A stretch of DNA of 64,000 nt from Ferranicluibacter quercicola (lineage in GTDB: Bacteria; Pseudomonadota; Alphaproteobacteria; Rhizobiales; Rhizobiaceae), in NCBI RefSeq assembly GCF_021168455.1, contig NZ_JAJOZR010000005.1, positions 248,001-312,000 on the forward strand. Direction: 5' to 3'. The notes beneath the pieces are model-generated. The model saw only the letters and a program-made list of their open reading frames with translations, was not told where the DNA came from and ran no database searches. Made by a program: the position numbers and the translations under genes. Each line of letters begins with the position of its first letter. Positions within the stretch are counted from its first letter, which is position 1. Shown here piece by piece: positions 17,755 through 27,027 of the stretch.

Positions 17755-18522
17755 ATGACATCCATGTCTCTTGAAACAACTGCGGCGGCGCTGGCCCGGC
17801 AGCTGGAATGTCTCACCCTCGGCGAGAGGCTGGCGCTGGTCGCCTCTCTCGACGGGCGGGCCGTCTTCACCACCAGCCTCGGCATCGAAGATCAGGTCAT
17901 CACGGCTGCCATCGGCACGGCGAAGCTCGACATCGCGGTGTCCACGCTCGAAACCGGCCGGCTGTTCAACGAGACCGTCGCCCTGATCGACACGACGGAG
18001 CAGACCTACGGCATCCTCATCAAGCGCTTTCATCCCGAGCAGGCCGATGTCGACGCCTATGCCGCAAGCTATGGCCTGAACGGCTTTTACGAGAGCATCG
18101 AGGCCCGCCACGCCTGTTGCGGCGTGCGCAAGGTGAAGCCGCTCGCCCGTGCGCTCGCCGGCGCGACCTACTGGATCACCGGCCTGCGCCGCGGCCAGTC
18201 CGGCAATCGCGCCGATACGCCCTTTGCCGAAGCCGATCTCGACCGCGGCCTGATCAAGATCAATCCGCTTGCCGACTGGGATATCGATACGATCCGCGCC
18301 TATGTCGTGGCCGAAGCGATCCCGGTCAATCCGCTGCACGCCCGCGGCTATCCCTCGATCGGCTGCGAGCCCTGTACGCGGGCCATCAAGCCCGGCGAGC
18401 CGGAGCGCGCCGGACGCTGGTGGTGGGAAAACGACGAAACCCGCGAATGCGGCCTGCACGTGGCGGACGCCGCTTCGCAGCCGATACCCGACACGAAGGC
18501 GATGGCCGGTAGCGCTGCCTGA
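17755..18522 (+). CDS. cysH: Assimilatory adenylylsulfate (APS) reductase
   Basis: 255 residues, PAPS/APS reductase fold. The four cysteines C121-C122 ('HACCGVRK') and C204-x-x-C207 ('GCEPCTR') bind a [4Fe-4S] cluster and mark it as the APS-reducing type rather than the E. coli PAPS type. The catalytic cysteine is C232 in 'ECGLH'. Produces sulfite from APS with thioredoxin. First gene of cysH-cysD-cysN; the start has AGGATA upstream. No cysI or cysG follows, so sulfite reduction is encoded elsewhere. Confidence 0.93.
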   Translation: MTSMSLETTAAALARQLECLTLGERLALVASLDGRAVFTTSLGIEDQVITAAIGTAKLDIAVSTLETGRLFNETVALIDTTEQTYGILIKRFHPEQADVDAYAASYGLNGFYESIEARHACCGVRKVKPLARALAGATYWITGLRRGQSGNRADTPFAEADLDRGLIKINPLADWDIDTIRAYVVAEAIPVNPLHARGYPSIGCEPCTRAIKPGEPERAGRWWWENDETRECGLHVADAASQPIPDTKAMAGSAA

Positions 18523-18568
18523 CGCGCGCCCCGCCCGACCCCGACCGAACGAGACTGGAGACCACCCG

Positions 18569-19522
18569 ATGTCCCTGACGCTTCCGGAAACGGAACTTCA
18601 CAATCCGCAGAGCGCCCGCCCGCCGCTCGACCCGCATCTCAAGGCGCTCGAGAACGAAGCCATCCACATCTTCCGCGAAGTGGCCGGCGAGTTCGAAAAG
18701 CCCGTGATGCTCTATTCCGTCGGCAAGGACAGCTCCGTTCTGCTGCACCTCGCGCGCAAGGCGTTCTACCCCGGCCGCGTGCCCTTTCCGCTGCTGCATG
18801 TGAACACCGGCTGGAAATTTGCCGAGATGATCGCGTTCCGCGACGAGATCGTCGAGCGCTACGACCTCGACCTGATCGAGCACATCAACCCGCGCGGTGC
18901 GGCGGAGAACGTCACGCCGTTCACCCACGGCTCGGCGCTCTATACCGACATCATGAAGACCGAGGGTCTGCGCCAGGCACTGGACGCCGGCGGTTTCGAT
19001 GCGGCCTTCGGCGGTGCACGCCGCGACGAGGAGGCCAGCCGCGCCAAGGAACGCATCTACTCGTTCCGCACGCCCGACCACCGCTGGGACCCGCGCAACC
19101 AGCGCCCGGAACTCTGGAACGTCTATAACGGCATGATCCGCAAGGGCGAGAGCGTGCGCGCCTTCCCGCTGTCGAACTGGACCGAAGTCGATATCTGGCG
19201 CTACATCCAGGCCGAGGAAATCCCGATCGTCCCCCTCTACTTCGCGGCGGAGCGCCCGGTCGTCGAGCGCGACGGCATGATGATCCTGGCGGAAGATCCG
19301 CGGCTGGAGCTGCAGCCCGGCGAAGCCAAGCGCCAGGAGCTGATCCGCTTCCGCACGCTCGGCTGTTTCCCGCTGACCGGCGCCATCCGCTCCAGCGCCA
19401 CCACGCTGGCCGACATCATCGCAGAACTCGAGACCGCGACCGTTTCCGAACGTCAGGGCCGCGCCATCGACCGGGACCAGTCCGGTTCGATGGAGAAGAA
19501 AAAACGCGAAGGATATTTCTGA
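18569..19522 (+). CDS. cysD: Sulfate adenylyltransferase subunit 2
   Basis: 317 residues. PP-loop 'SVGKDSSV' (50-57), 'HVNTGWKF', 'FGGARRDEEASRAKERIYSFR' (spread over about 150-170) and the C-terminal 'RAIDRDQSGSMEKKKREGYF'-type tail are diagnostic of CysD. Forms ATP sulfurylase with CysN to make APS from sulfate and ATP. GGAG lies 10 bases before the ATG at 18569. Stop and the cysN start overlap as ATGA. Confidence 0.95.
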   Translation: MSLTLPETELHNPQSARPPLDPHLKALENEAIHIFREVAGEFEKPVMLYSVGKDSSVLLHLARKAFYPGRVPFPLLHVNTGWKFAEMIAFRDEIVERYDLDLIEHINPRGAAENVTPFTHGSALYTDIMKTEGLRQALDAGGFDAAFGGARRDEEASRAKERIYSFRTPDHRWDPRNQRPELWNVYNGMIRKGESVRAFPLSNWTEVDIWRYIQAEEIPIVPLYFAAERPVVERDGMMILAEDPRLELQPGEAKRQELIRFRTLGCFPLTGAIRSSATTLADIIAELETATVSERQGRAIDRDQSGSMEKKKREGYF

Positions 19523-21069
19523 TGACCGTTTCCGCTTCCACAGGCAGCCATGCCGCCGGTGTCCAGGCTTCGGGCCATACGGGCGTCAGCGCAAGCGAGG
19601 CCAAGATCTCCGGCAACGTTACGGCCTTCACCGGCTCGGATGCGCGCGCACCCCGCGACAGCCGTCCCCTGCGCCTCATCACCTGCGGCAGCGTCGACGA
19701 TGGCAAGTCGACGCTGATCGGCCGGCTTCTCTGGGACACCAAGGCCGTCAAGGAAGACCAAGCGGCGACGCTGGCCCGCGACTCCAGCGGCAAGCAGAAC
19801 GATCTCGGCCTGCCGGACTTCGCCTTGCTTCTCGATGGCCTCCAGGCCGAGCGCGAACAGGGCATCACCATCGATGTGGCCTATCGCTATTTCGCGACCG
19901 AAAACCGCTCCTTCATCGTCGCCGACACCCCCGGCCACGAGCAGTACACCCGCAACATGGCGACCGGCGCCTCCACGGCCGACCTCGCCATCCTGCTGGT
20001 CGATGCTCGCGTCGGTCTGCTCGAGCAGACGCGCCGCCATGCCACCATCGCCACGCTGATGGGCATTCGCCAGTTCGTGCTGGCGGTCAACAAGATCGAC
20101 CTCACCGGCTACGATCGCGCCCGCTTCGACGCGATCAGCCATGATTTCCGCGAGCTGGCCCTGTCGCTCGGCGTGCGTCAGGTCACGGCCATCCCGGTGT
20201 CCGCGCTGAAGGGCGAGAACGTCGTCTATGACGGCCGCGCCTCCATGCCATGGTACGACGGCCCGACGCTGGTCGAGGTTCTCGAGCTGGCCACGGTCCG
20301 CTCCGGTCAGACGACCGGCTTCCGCCTGCCGGTCCAGCGCGTGTCGCGTCCGGGCGAAAGCTTCCGCGGCTATCAGGGCACCGTTGCCGGCGGCTCGGTC
20401 AAGCCGGGCGACAGCGTCGTCATCCTGCCCTCGGGCATGGTCGCCAACGTCACCAAGATCGTCACCTTCGACCTCGTGCGCAATGCGGCCGTGGCCGGCG
20501 ATGCGATCACACTCGTGCTCGATCGTCAGGTAGACGTGTCGCGCGGCGATATGATCGTCGCCATCGACAGCCAGCCCCAGACCGGCGTCGCCTTCGATGC
20601 GCAGATCGTGGCCCTGCAGCCGGACGGCATCCAGCCGAACAAGCGCTACTGGCTGAAGAGCGGCTCCCGCCGCCAGCGCGTCAGCGTCGAGCCGGTCAGC
20701 CAGCTGGACCTGAAGAGCGGCAAGTGGGGGCCCTCCGACGCGCTCTCGATGAATGCCATCGGCAAGGTGCATCTCGCCTTCGACGAGCAGGCCATGTTCG
20801 ACGCCTACGAGCAGAACCGCACGACGGGCGCGTTCATCCTGATCGACCCCGACACCAACAACACGGTGGCCGGCGGCATGATCACGGGCAAGCGCTCCTC
20901 GCTCGGCGGCATCCATACCGAGGAGACCCGCGTCCTCCTGTCCCTGCCCGCCGATCTGGCCGACCGGATCCTGGCCAGCGACCTCGTCGCCGGTCGCCGC
21001 GACGAGCTGGAAGTCCGCCGCATCTCGGCCGCACGCGCCCAGGATCTGCTGGATGCGCTCGACGGCTGA
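19522..21069 (+). CDS. cysN: Sulfate adenylyltransferase subunit 1 (GTPase)
   Basis: 515 residues. P-loop 'GSVDDGKST' (56-64), 'DTPGHEQYTRNM' switch II, 'NKIDL' base-recognition motif, then EF-Tu-like beta-barrels. GTP hydrolysis drives APS formation by CysD. No APS kinase (CysC) domain is fused at the C-terminus, consistent with the upstream APS-type CysH, which does not need PAPS. The first 45 residues are a low-complexity Ala/Ser/Gly extension before the GTPase. Confidence 0.94.
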   Translation: MTVSASTGSHAAGVQASGHTGVSASEAKISGNVTAFTGSDARAPRDSRPLRLITCGSVDDGKSTLIGRLLWDTKAVKEDQAATLARDSSGKQNDLGLPDFALLLDGLQAEREQGITIDVAYRYFATENRSFIVADTPGHEQYTRNMATGASTADLAILLVDARVGLLEQTRRHATIATLMGIRQFVLAVNKIDLTGYDRARFDAISHDFRELALSLGVRQVTAIPVSALKGENVVYDGRASMPWYDGPTLVEVLELATVRSGQTTGFRLPVQRVSRPGESFRGYQGTVAGGSVKPGDSVVILPSGMVANVTKIVTFDLVRNAAVAGDAITLVLDRQVDVSRGDMIVAIDSQPQTGVAFDAQIVALQPDGIQPNKRYWLKSGSRRQRVSVEPVSQLDLKSGKWGPSDALSMNAIGKVHLAFDEQAMFDAYEQNRTTGAFILIDPDTNNTVAGGMITGKRSSLGGIHTEETRVLLSLPADLADRILASDLVAGRRDELEVRRISAARAQDLLDALDG

Positions 21070-21095
21070 TGCCGGGAGACGCTATAAAGTAAGCC

Positions 21096-21126
21096 TTGAC
21101 CTTCCAAGTGTTGGAAGCCCTATCAT
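21096..21126 (+). promoter_or_regulatory. CueR-type promoter of copZ
   Basis: -35 TTGACC (21096-21101), 19 bp spacer, -10 TATCAT (21121-21126). Inside the spacer is the perfect dyad CTTCCAA-GTG-TTGGAAG (21101-21117). The over-long 19 bp spacer with this dyad is the standard layout of MerR-family copper activators (compare the E. coli copA promoter). Confidence 0.9.
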
Positions 21127-21154
21127 GGGGACGGATCTGAAAGGAGACGTCCCC

Positions 21155-21361
21155 ATGACTGTGTTCGACATACCCGACATGACCTGCGCCCACTGCAAGA
21201 GCACGGTGGAAAACGCGATCCGCAGCGTCGACGGCCAAGCCGGAGTGCGCATCGACCTTGCGGCGAAAACGGCGGATGTGGAAACCGACGCGAGCGCCGA
21301 AGAGATCGCCGCGGCCATCACGGCTGCCGGCTATACGCCCGGTCTTCGCGCCCCGCTCTGA
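21155..21361 (+). CDS. copZ: Heavy-metal-associated copper chaperone
   Basis: 68 residues, a single HMA (ferredoxin-like) domain with the metal site M9-T-C11-A-H-C14. The start at 21155 follows AAGGAG. It would bind Cu(I) in the cytoplasm and hand it to CopA encoded downstream. Transcribed from its own CueR promoter. Confidence 0.9.
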   Translation: MTVFDIPDMTCAHCKSTVENAIRSVDGQAGVRIDLAAKTADVETDASAEEIAAAITAAGYTPGLRAPL

Positions 21362-21409
21362 TCACTCCGTCTACCCCGGCTCTTCACGCGATCATTCCCG
21401 TCACGCCCC

Positions 21410-21440
21410 TTGACCTTCCCATGATGGGAAGCACTACCTA
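21410..21440 (+). promoter_or_regulatory. CueR-type promoter of copA
   Basis: -35 TTGACC (21410-21415), 19 bp spacer, -10 TACCTA (21435-21440), with the perfect dyad CTTCCCA-TGA-TGGGAAG (21415-21431). Predicted transcription start (about 21446-21448) lies almost at the first in-frame ATG of copA. Confidence 0.9.
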
Positions 21441-21449
21441 TATCGGCAG

Positions 21450-23972
21450 ATGACACACGGGATGCTCACTATGACCGCCCATACCCCGCTTCAACCACCT
21501 CTCACAGCCTCGAAGACGACGAGCTTCGCCATCGACGGCATGCGTTGCGCCTCCTGCGTGGCCCGGGTCGAAAAGGCCATTGCCGCCGTGCCCGGCGTGG
21601 TTGGCGCCAGCGTCAACCTCGCGACGGAGCGGGCAACCGTGACCCATGACGCGGCCCTTGAGCCGAAAAGAATCGTCGCGGCAATTGAGACCGCCGGCTA
21701 TACGCCAAGGCTTGCCACCCACGCCTTTCCCATCGAGGGCATGAGCTGCGCATCCTGTGTGGCGCGGGTGGAAAAGGCGCTGGCGGCCGTGCCCGGCGTG
21801 CAGGAGGCCAGCGTCAATCTGGCGACGGAAACCGCGACCGTCCGGCTGGTCGAGGGTACGGATATCGCCGCGATCGAGGCCGCCATTGTCAAAGCCGGTT
21901 ACGCCGTGCGGCCGCAGGCCGAGGGCCAGCCGGAGACGGACGCCGGCGACCGCCAGTCGCGGGAAGCCAGACGGCTCGCCCGCGCCTTCACCATTGCCGC
22001 CGTGCTCACCCTGCCGCTCTTCCTGCTCGAAATGGGCTCGCATGTCGTGCCCGCTATCCACGACGCTGTGATGGCGACGCTCGGCATGGACATGAGCCGC
22101 CGTCTGCAATTCGTGCTGGCGACGCTGGTTCTCTTCGGGCCCGGCCTCACCTTCTTCCGCAAGGGGGTGCCCAACCTGCTGCGGCTTGCGCCCGATATGA
22201 ATGCGCTGGTCGTGCTCGGCACCTCGGCCGCCTGGTCCTACTCCGTTGTCGCCACCTTCATGCCATCCGTGCTGCCGCCGGGCACCGACAATGTCTATTT
22301 CGAAGCCGCAGCCGTCATCGTCACGCTCATCCTGCTCGGCCGGATGCTGGAAGCGCGCGCGAAAGGTCGCACCGGTCAGGCGATCCGCCGGCTGATGGGT
22401 CTTCAGGCGCGCACCGCGCGTGTGGTCCGGGCGGAGGGCGTCGTGGAGGTCGCTATCGGCGCGGTCAAGCCCGGCGATCGTGTGCTGATCCGCCCCGGCG
22501 AGAAAATCCCCGTCGATGGCGAGGTCGTGGAGGGGCGCTCGCTGGTCGATCAGTCGATGATGACCGGAGAGCCTCTGCCCGTCGCGGTCTCCGAAGGCGC
22601 ATCCGTCGTCGGCGGCACGATCAACGGCACGGGCACCTTCACCTTCGTCGTGACGAAGACCGGAGCAGACACGCTGCTGTCGCAGATCATCCGCATGGTC
22701 GAGACGGCGCAAGGGGCGAAGCTGCCGATTCAGGCGATGGTGGACCGCATCACAGCGCGCTTCGTGCCCGCGGTGCTTGCCGCAGCGCTCCTGACCTTCG
22801 CGGCATGGCTCATCTTCGGGCCGACGCCGTCGCTCGCCCATGCGACGATCAACGCCGTCGCCGTCCTCATCATCGCCTGCCCCTGCGCCATGGGGCTGGC
22901 GACGCCGACCTCCATCATGGTCGGCACCGGACGTGCGGCCGAACTCGGCATCCTCTTTCGCAAGGGCGATGCGCTACAGGCCCTGCGCGATGTCGAGGTC
23001 ATCGCTTTCGACAAGACGGGAACGCTGACACGAGGAAATCCGACGCTTACCGATTTCATCCTGATGCCCGGCTTCGAGCGGGCCGTCGTGCTTCGGCGGA
23101 TCGCGAGCCTGGAGGCGCGGTCCGAGCACCCGATCGCCGCCGCCATCGTCGCCTCGGCCGAGCGGGACGGCATCCCCTTGGCGGACATCACCGACGTCGC
23201 CGCCCTGCCCGGCTCCGGCATCGAAGGCACCATCGACGGAGAGATCGTGCTGGTCGGCTCCGACCGTGCCATGCGCGAGGGCGGCATCGACGTTTCCGCG
23301 CTTGCCGCGCAGGCGGCCGAGCTTGGCGATGCCGGCAAGTCGCCGCTTTATGCGGCCATCGGCGGCCGGCTGGCAGCCGTGATCGCCGTGTCCGATCCGG
23401 TCAAGGACAGCAGCGCCTTGGCCATCGCGGCCCTGAAGGCCGAGGGCCTCAAGGTGGTGATGATCACCGGCGACAACAGCCGCACCGCCCATGCTATAGC
23501 CCGCGCGCTCGGCATCGACGAGGTGGTGGCGGACGTCCTGCCGGGCGGCAAGGTCGAGGCGGTACGGGCGCTGCGGAAAGACGCCCGTGTCGCCTTCGTC
23601 GGCGACGGCATCAACGACGCGCCGGCTTTGTCGGAAGCCGATATCGGCATCGCGCTCGGGACGGGAACCGACATTGCCATGGAAAGCGCCGATGTGGTGC
23701 TGATGTCGGGCGATCTCGCCGGCGTGCCGCGCGCCATCGCGATCAGCATGGCGACGATCCGCAACATCCGCCAGAACCTGTTCTGGGCTTTCGCCTACAA
23801 TGTCGGCCTCGTGCCGGTGGCCGCGGGCATCCTCTACCCCGTAAGCGGCACGCTGCTGTCTCCCATGCTTGCCGCCGGCGCCATGAGCCTTTCCAGCGTC
23901 TTCGTCCTCGGCAACGCCTTGCGGCTGCGCCGCTTCTCCCCCGCGACCCTGCCGCACAGGATGCCATCATGA
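21450..23972 (+). CDS. copA: Cu(+)-exporting P1B-type ATPase
   Basis: 840 residues from the first ATG (833 from 21471). Two N-terminal HMA domains with C33-x-x-C36 and C100-x-x-C103, eight predicted membrane helices, the ion-binding C477-P-C479, phosphorylation D521 in DKTGTLT, and GDGIND at 718-723: a complete P1B-1 copper exporter. In-frame ATGs at 21450, 21462 and 21471 compete; none has a strong Shine-Dalgarno, and the promoter leaves almost no leader for the first. Its stop overlaps the start of the cueR gene (ATGA). Confidence 0.95.
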   Translation: MTHGMLTMTAHTPLQPPLTASKTTSFAIDGMRCASCVARVEKAIAAVPGVVGASVNLATERATVTHDAALEPKRIVAAIETAGYTPRLATHAFPIEGMSCASCVARVEKALAAVPGVQEASVNLATETATVRLVEGTDIAAIEAAIVKAGYAVRPQAEGQPETDAGDRQSREARRLARAFTIAAVLTLPLFLLEMGSHVVPAIHDAVMATLGMDMSRRLQFVLATLVLFGPGLTFFRKGVPNLLRLAPDMNALVVLGTSAAWSYSVVATFMPSVLPPGTDNVYFEAAAVIVTLILLGRMLEARAKGRTGQAIRRLMGLQARTARVVRAEGVVEVAIGAVKPGDRVLIRPGEKIPVDGEVVEGRSLVDQSMMTGEPLPVAVSEGASVVGGTINGTGTFTFVVTKTGADTLLSQIIRMVETAQGAKLPIQAMVDRITARFVPAVLAAALLTFAAWLIFGPTPSLAHATINAVAVLIIACPCAMGLATPTSIMVGTGRAAELGILFRKGDALQALRDVEVIAFDKTGTLTRGNPTLTDFILMPGFERAVVLRRIASLEARSEHPIAAAIVASAERDGIPLADITDVAALPGSGIEGTIDGEIVLVGSDRAMREGGIDVSALAAQAAELGDAGKSPLYAAIGGRLAAVIAVSDPVKDSSALAIAALKAEGLKVVMITGDNSRTAHAIARALGIDEVVADVLPGGKVEAVRALRKDARVAFVGDGINDAPALSEADIGIALGTGTDIAMESADVVLMSGDLAGVPRAIAISMATIRNIRQNLFWAFAYNVGLVPVAAGILYPVSGTLLSPMLAAGAMSLSSVFVLGNALRLRRFSPATLPHRMPS

Positions 23973-24415
23973 ATATCGGCGAAGCCTCCAGAGCCTCCGG
24001 CGTCTCCGCAAAGATGATCCGCTACTACGAGCAGATCGGCCTGATCGCCCCCGCGCATCGCAGCGAGGCGCAATATCGCACCTACGCCGACACCGACGTG
24101 CACACGCTGCGCTTCATCCGTCGCGCCCGCGATCTCGGTTTTTCCGTCGAGCAGATGAAGACCCTGCTGGCACTCTGGCATGATCGCGCGCGCGCCAGCG
24201 GCGACGTGAAGGCGATCGCGCTCGAGCACATCGCCGAACTCGACCGCAAGGCCGCTGCCATCGCCGCGATGACCGCGACGCTGCGCCATCTCGCCAGCAA
24301 CTGCCACGGCGACGCCCGGCCGGATTGCCCGATCCTCGACGATTTCGCCGATGCGCCACCGGAGACGGACATGCCCGAGTTTTCCGCCCGTTTCGGACGC
24401 GCGAACATCGGCTAG
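23969..24415 (+). CDS. cueR: Copper-responsive MerR-family activator
   Basis: 148 residues. Winged helix-turn-helix ('GEASRASGVSAKMIRYYEQIGL', spread over 4-26), dimerisation helix, and the metal loop C112-x7-C120 ('CHGDARPDCPI'), the same positions as the two Cu(I) ligands in E. coli CueR. Expected to activate the two promoters at 21096 and 21410. Translationally coupled to copA; rhizobial orthologues are also called HmrR. Confidence 0.93.
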   Translation: MNIGEASRASGVSAKMIRYYEQIGLIAPAHRSEAQYRTYADTDVHTLRFIRRARDLGFSVEQMKTLLALWHDRARASGDVKAIALEHIAELDRKAAAIAAMTATLRHLASNCHGDARPDCPILDDFADAPPETDMPEFSARFGRANIG

Positions 24416-24489
24416 CCGGTTTGCACCTTGAGCATTGTCGCGCAGCCTCCACACGATATGATGGCCCGGTATCGAACGGGAGAGCCTGC

Positions 24490-25644
24490 ATGTTTCTGAC
24501 GGAGAGGGATCTGGTCGAGCTCGTGGCCTTTCGGCACGATCTGCACCGACACCCGGAGCTCTCGGGCGAGGAACGGGAAACGGCAGCGCGGGTGCAGGTG
24601 CATCTGGCGGCCCTCAAGCCCGACCGGGTGATCACCGGCCTTGGCGGCCATGGCGTGGCGGCTGTGTTTTCAGGCGTCGAAACGGGGCCGACGCTGCTGT
24701 TCCGTTGCGAGCTGGACGCCTTGCCGATCCCCGAAATCTCCGATGCCCCGCACCGCTCCGACAGTCCCGGTAAGGGACACCTTTGCGGGCATGACGGACA
24801 TATGGCGATCCTCGCAGCGCTCGGCCGCGGCCTTGCCCGGCGGCGGCCCGTCCGCGGGCGCGTGGTGCTGATGTTCCAGCCGGCCGAGGAAACCGGCGCG
24901 GGCGCGGCCGCCGTGCTTGCCGATCCCGCCTTCGCCGACATCCGGCCGGATCTGTCCTTTTCGCTGCACAACCTGCCGGGCCTGCCGCTCGGCCATGTCG
25001 CGCTCGCCACTGGCCCCGTCAACTGCGCCTCGCGCGGCCTGCGCATCCGTCTCGATGGCAAGACGGCGCATGCCTCCATGCCCGAGACGGGCATCTCCCC
25101 GATGCAGGCCGTCTCCCGCCTGATGCCGCAGCTGACGGAACTGGGCAGAGGCGCGTTTCCCTCGGCGGATTTCGCCATGGTGACGCTGACCCATGCCGTC
25201 CTCGGTGAACCGGCCTTCGGCATCGCGCCCGGCCGCGCGGACGTCTGGGCGACGCTGCGCACGCTCACGGATGCCGGCATGTCCGACCTCTGCGCCCGCG
25301 CCGAAGCTCTGATCTCCGAGACGGCAGCGCAGGAAAGGTTGACCCTTTCCTACCACTATGAAGACATCTTCCATCATTGCGAAAACGCGCCGGAAGCCGT
25401 CGCGCATCTGCGGCAGGCTTTGACCGACGAGGGCATCGACCACGACGAGGCCGGGCTCCCGATGCGGGCTTCGGAGGATTTTGGCCGGTTCGCCGCCTGC
25501 GGCCCCTCGGCCATGCTGTTTCTCGGCAGCGGCGAGACACATCCGGCACTGCACAATCCCGATTACGATTTTCCGGATGTGCTGATCGAGCGCGGCGCGC
25601 GCATCTTCCTGCGGGTCATCGACACTGTATTAGAATTGTCGTAA
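24490..25644 (+). CDS. M20-family amidohydrolase
   Basis: 384 residues. Metal-site motif C99-G-H101-D-G-H104, E133-E134 in 'QPAEETGAGA', and the dimerisation-domain 'GKTAHASMPETG': the pattern of hippurate/indoleacetyl-amino-acid/N-acyl-amino-acid hydrolases (M20D). It cleaves an amide bond to release an amino acid; the acyl partner is unknown. Start at 24490 has GGGAG upstream. It stands alone after cueR. Confidence 0.88.
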   Translation: MFLTERDLVELVAFRHDLHRHPELSGEERETAARVQVHLAALKPDRVITGLGGHGVAAVFSGVETGPTLLFRCELDALPIPEISDAPHRSDSPGKGHLCGHDGHMAILAALGRGLARRRPVRGRVVLMFQPAEETGAGAAAVLADPAFADIRPDLSFSLHNLPGLPLGHVALATGPVNCASRGLRIRLDGKTAHASMPETGISPMQAVSRLMPQLTELGRGAFPSADFAMVTLTHAVLGEPAFGIAPGRADVWATLRTLTDAGMSDLCARAEALISETAAQERLTLSYHYEDIFHHCENAPEAVAHLRQALTDEGIDHDEAGLPMRASEDFGRFAACGPSAMLFLGSGETHPALHNPDYDFPDVLIERGARIFLRVIDTVLELS

Positions 25645-25761
25645 ATACGGACGCGGGACCACCGGTGCCCTTGTCTCGCCATGATGGCATCCCATCTGTT
25701 GTGCACTGCACCATGCGCCACCCCACATGTCCCGGGTCCGGCCCAGAGCTGGAGACGGCCC

Positions 25762-26853
25762 ATGCGAAAATTATCCGACACGATCGAACGTCTGGCGCGC
25801 CTCAAGGTACGCCCGGACGGCCTGCAGCCAGCCACGTCCGGTTTGCAGCCGCTCGAGATCGTCGGCAGCAATCCCGGTGCGCTCACCGCCTGGTACCGCG
25901 CGCCTGAAAAGACAAAGACCGCGCCGCCTCTGGTCGTCGTGCTGCACGGCTGCACCCAGAATGCCGCCGGCTACGATCGCGGCTCCGGCTGGTCGGCGCT
26001 GGCAGAGGATTACGGTTTCGCCGTGCTGTTCCCCGAGCAGAGCCGCGGCAACAACGGCAATCTCTGCTTCAACTGGTTCTCGAAACCCGACGTGACGCGC
26101 GGATCGGGCGAGGTTCTCTCGATCCGGGAGATGATCGCCACGATGATCTCCGATCACGGGGTCGATCCGCGCCGCGTTTATGTCACCGGCCTGTCGGCCG
26201 GCGGGGCCATGGCGAACGCGCTGCTCGCCACCTATCCCGAGATCTTCGCCGGCGGCGCGATCATCGCCGGCCTGCCCCATGGCGTCGCCGGCAGCGTGCC
26301 CGAAGCCTTCGACCGCATGCGCGGCCATGGCCTGCCGGACGTGGACGGGCTGCAGGCGCGGCTCTCCGCCGCCTCCCCGCACAAGGGCCCCTGGCCGACC
26401 GTCTCGATCTGGCAGGGCACGGCGGACACCACCGTCGCCGACGCCAATGCCGGCGCGCTCATCGACCAGTGGCGCGGCGCGCTCGGCGTCGTCGAACGTC
26501 CGGAACGGGTCGAAACCGTGGATGGGCAGGAGCGGCACATCTGGGTGGACAAGACCGGGCGCGAAGTGCTGGATCTGTTCCTCGTGCACGGCATGGGCCA
26601 TGGCACGCCGCTCGATCCGCAGAGCGGTTACGGCGAAGCCGCCCCCTATATGCTGGATGTCGGCATCGCCTCGACGGTCCACATCGCCCGCAACTGGGGC
26701 ATCATCCCCTCCTTCGAGAAGAAGGCGCGCCCCGCCGTATCGGCCGGAACCGGGGCCTCTGCTGCCACGCCCGGCAGACCGGAAAACGTCAAGCCGGAAA
26801 GCGTGAAGGACGTCATCGAGAACGCCCTGCGGGCCGCAGGCCTGATGAAATAG
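25762..26853 (+). CDS. PHB-depolymerase-family esterase
   Basis: 363 residues, alpha/beta hydrolase. 'LHGCTQ' (61-66, oxyanion hole), 'NNGNLCFNWF', the lipase box G143-LSAG with nucleophile S145, and a late His in 'HGMGHGTPLD'. Matches the esterase PHB-depolymerase family (short-chain polyhydroxyalkanoate or feruloyl/acetyl esters). There is no clear signal peptide; a low-complexity tail links to a short C-terminal helix. Start at 25762 is backed by GGAG at a spacing of about 7. Confidence 0.82.
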   Translation: MRKLSDTIERLARLKVRPDGLQPATSGLQPLEIVGSNPGALTAWYRAPEKTKTAPPLVVVLHGCTQNAAGYDRGSGWSALAEDYGFAVLFPEQSRGNNGNLCFNWFSKPDVTRGSGEVLSIREMIATMISDHGVDPRRVYVTGLSAGGAMANALLATYPEIFAGGAIIAGLPHGVAGSVPEAFDRMRGHGLPDVDGLQARLSAASPHKGPWPTVSIWQGTADTTVADANAGALIDQWRGALGVVERPERVETVDGQERHIWVDKTGREVLDLFLVHGMGHGTPLDPQSGYGEAAPYMLDVGIASTVHIARNWGIIPSFEKKARPAVSAGTGASAATPGRPENVKPESVKDVIENALRAAGLMK

Positions 26854-27027
26854 GTGCCCGCCGCGCTCGCAACCTTGCGGAAACGCTCTTTCCCGACAGT
26901 CCTGCTCTGGACCACCGACGGCGGCTGAGGCAAAGTCGGTGCTGACATCACGCCAAGCCGGCCACATGCGGTGGGCGGCCTGCGGTACACGTCGGCGAAG
27001 AGGACATCGGGGGATGACGCAAGACCG

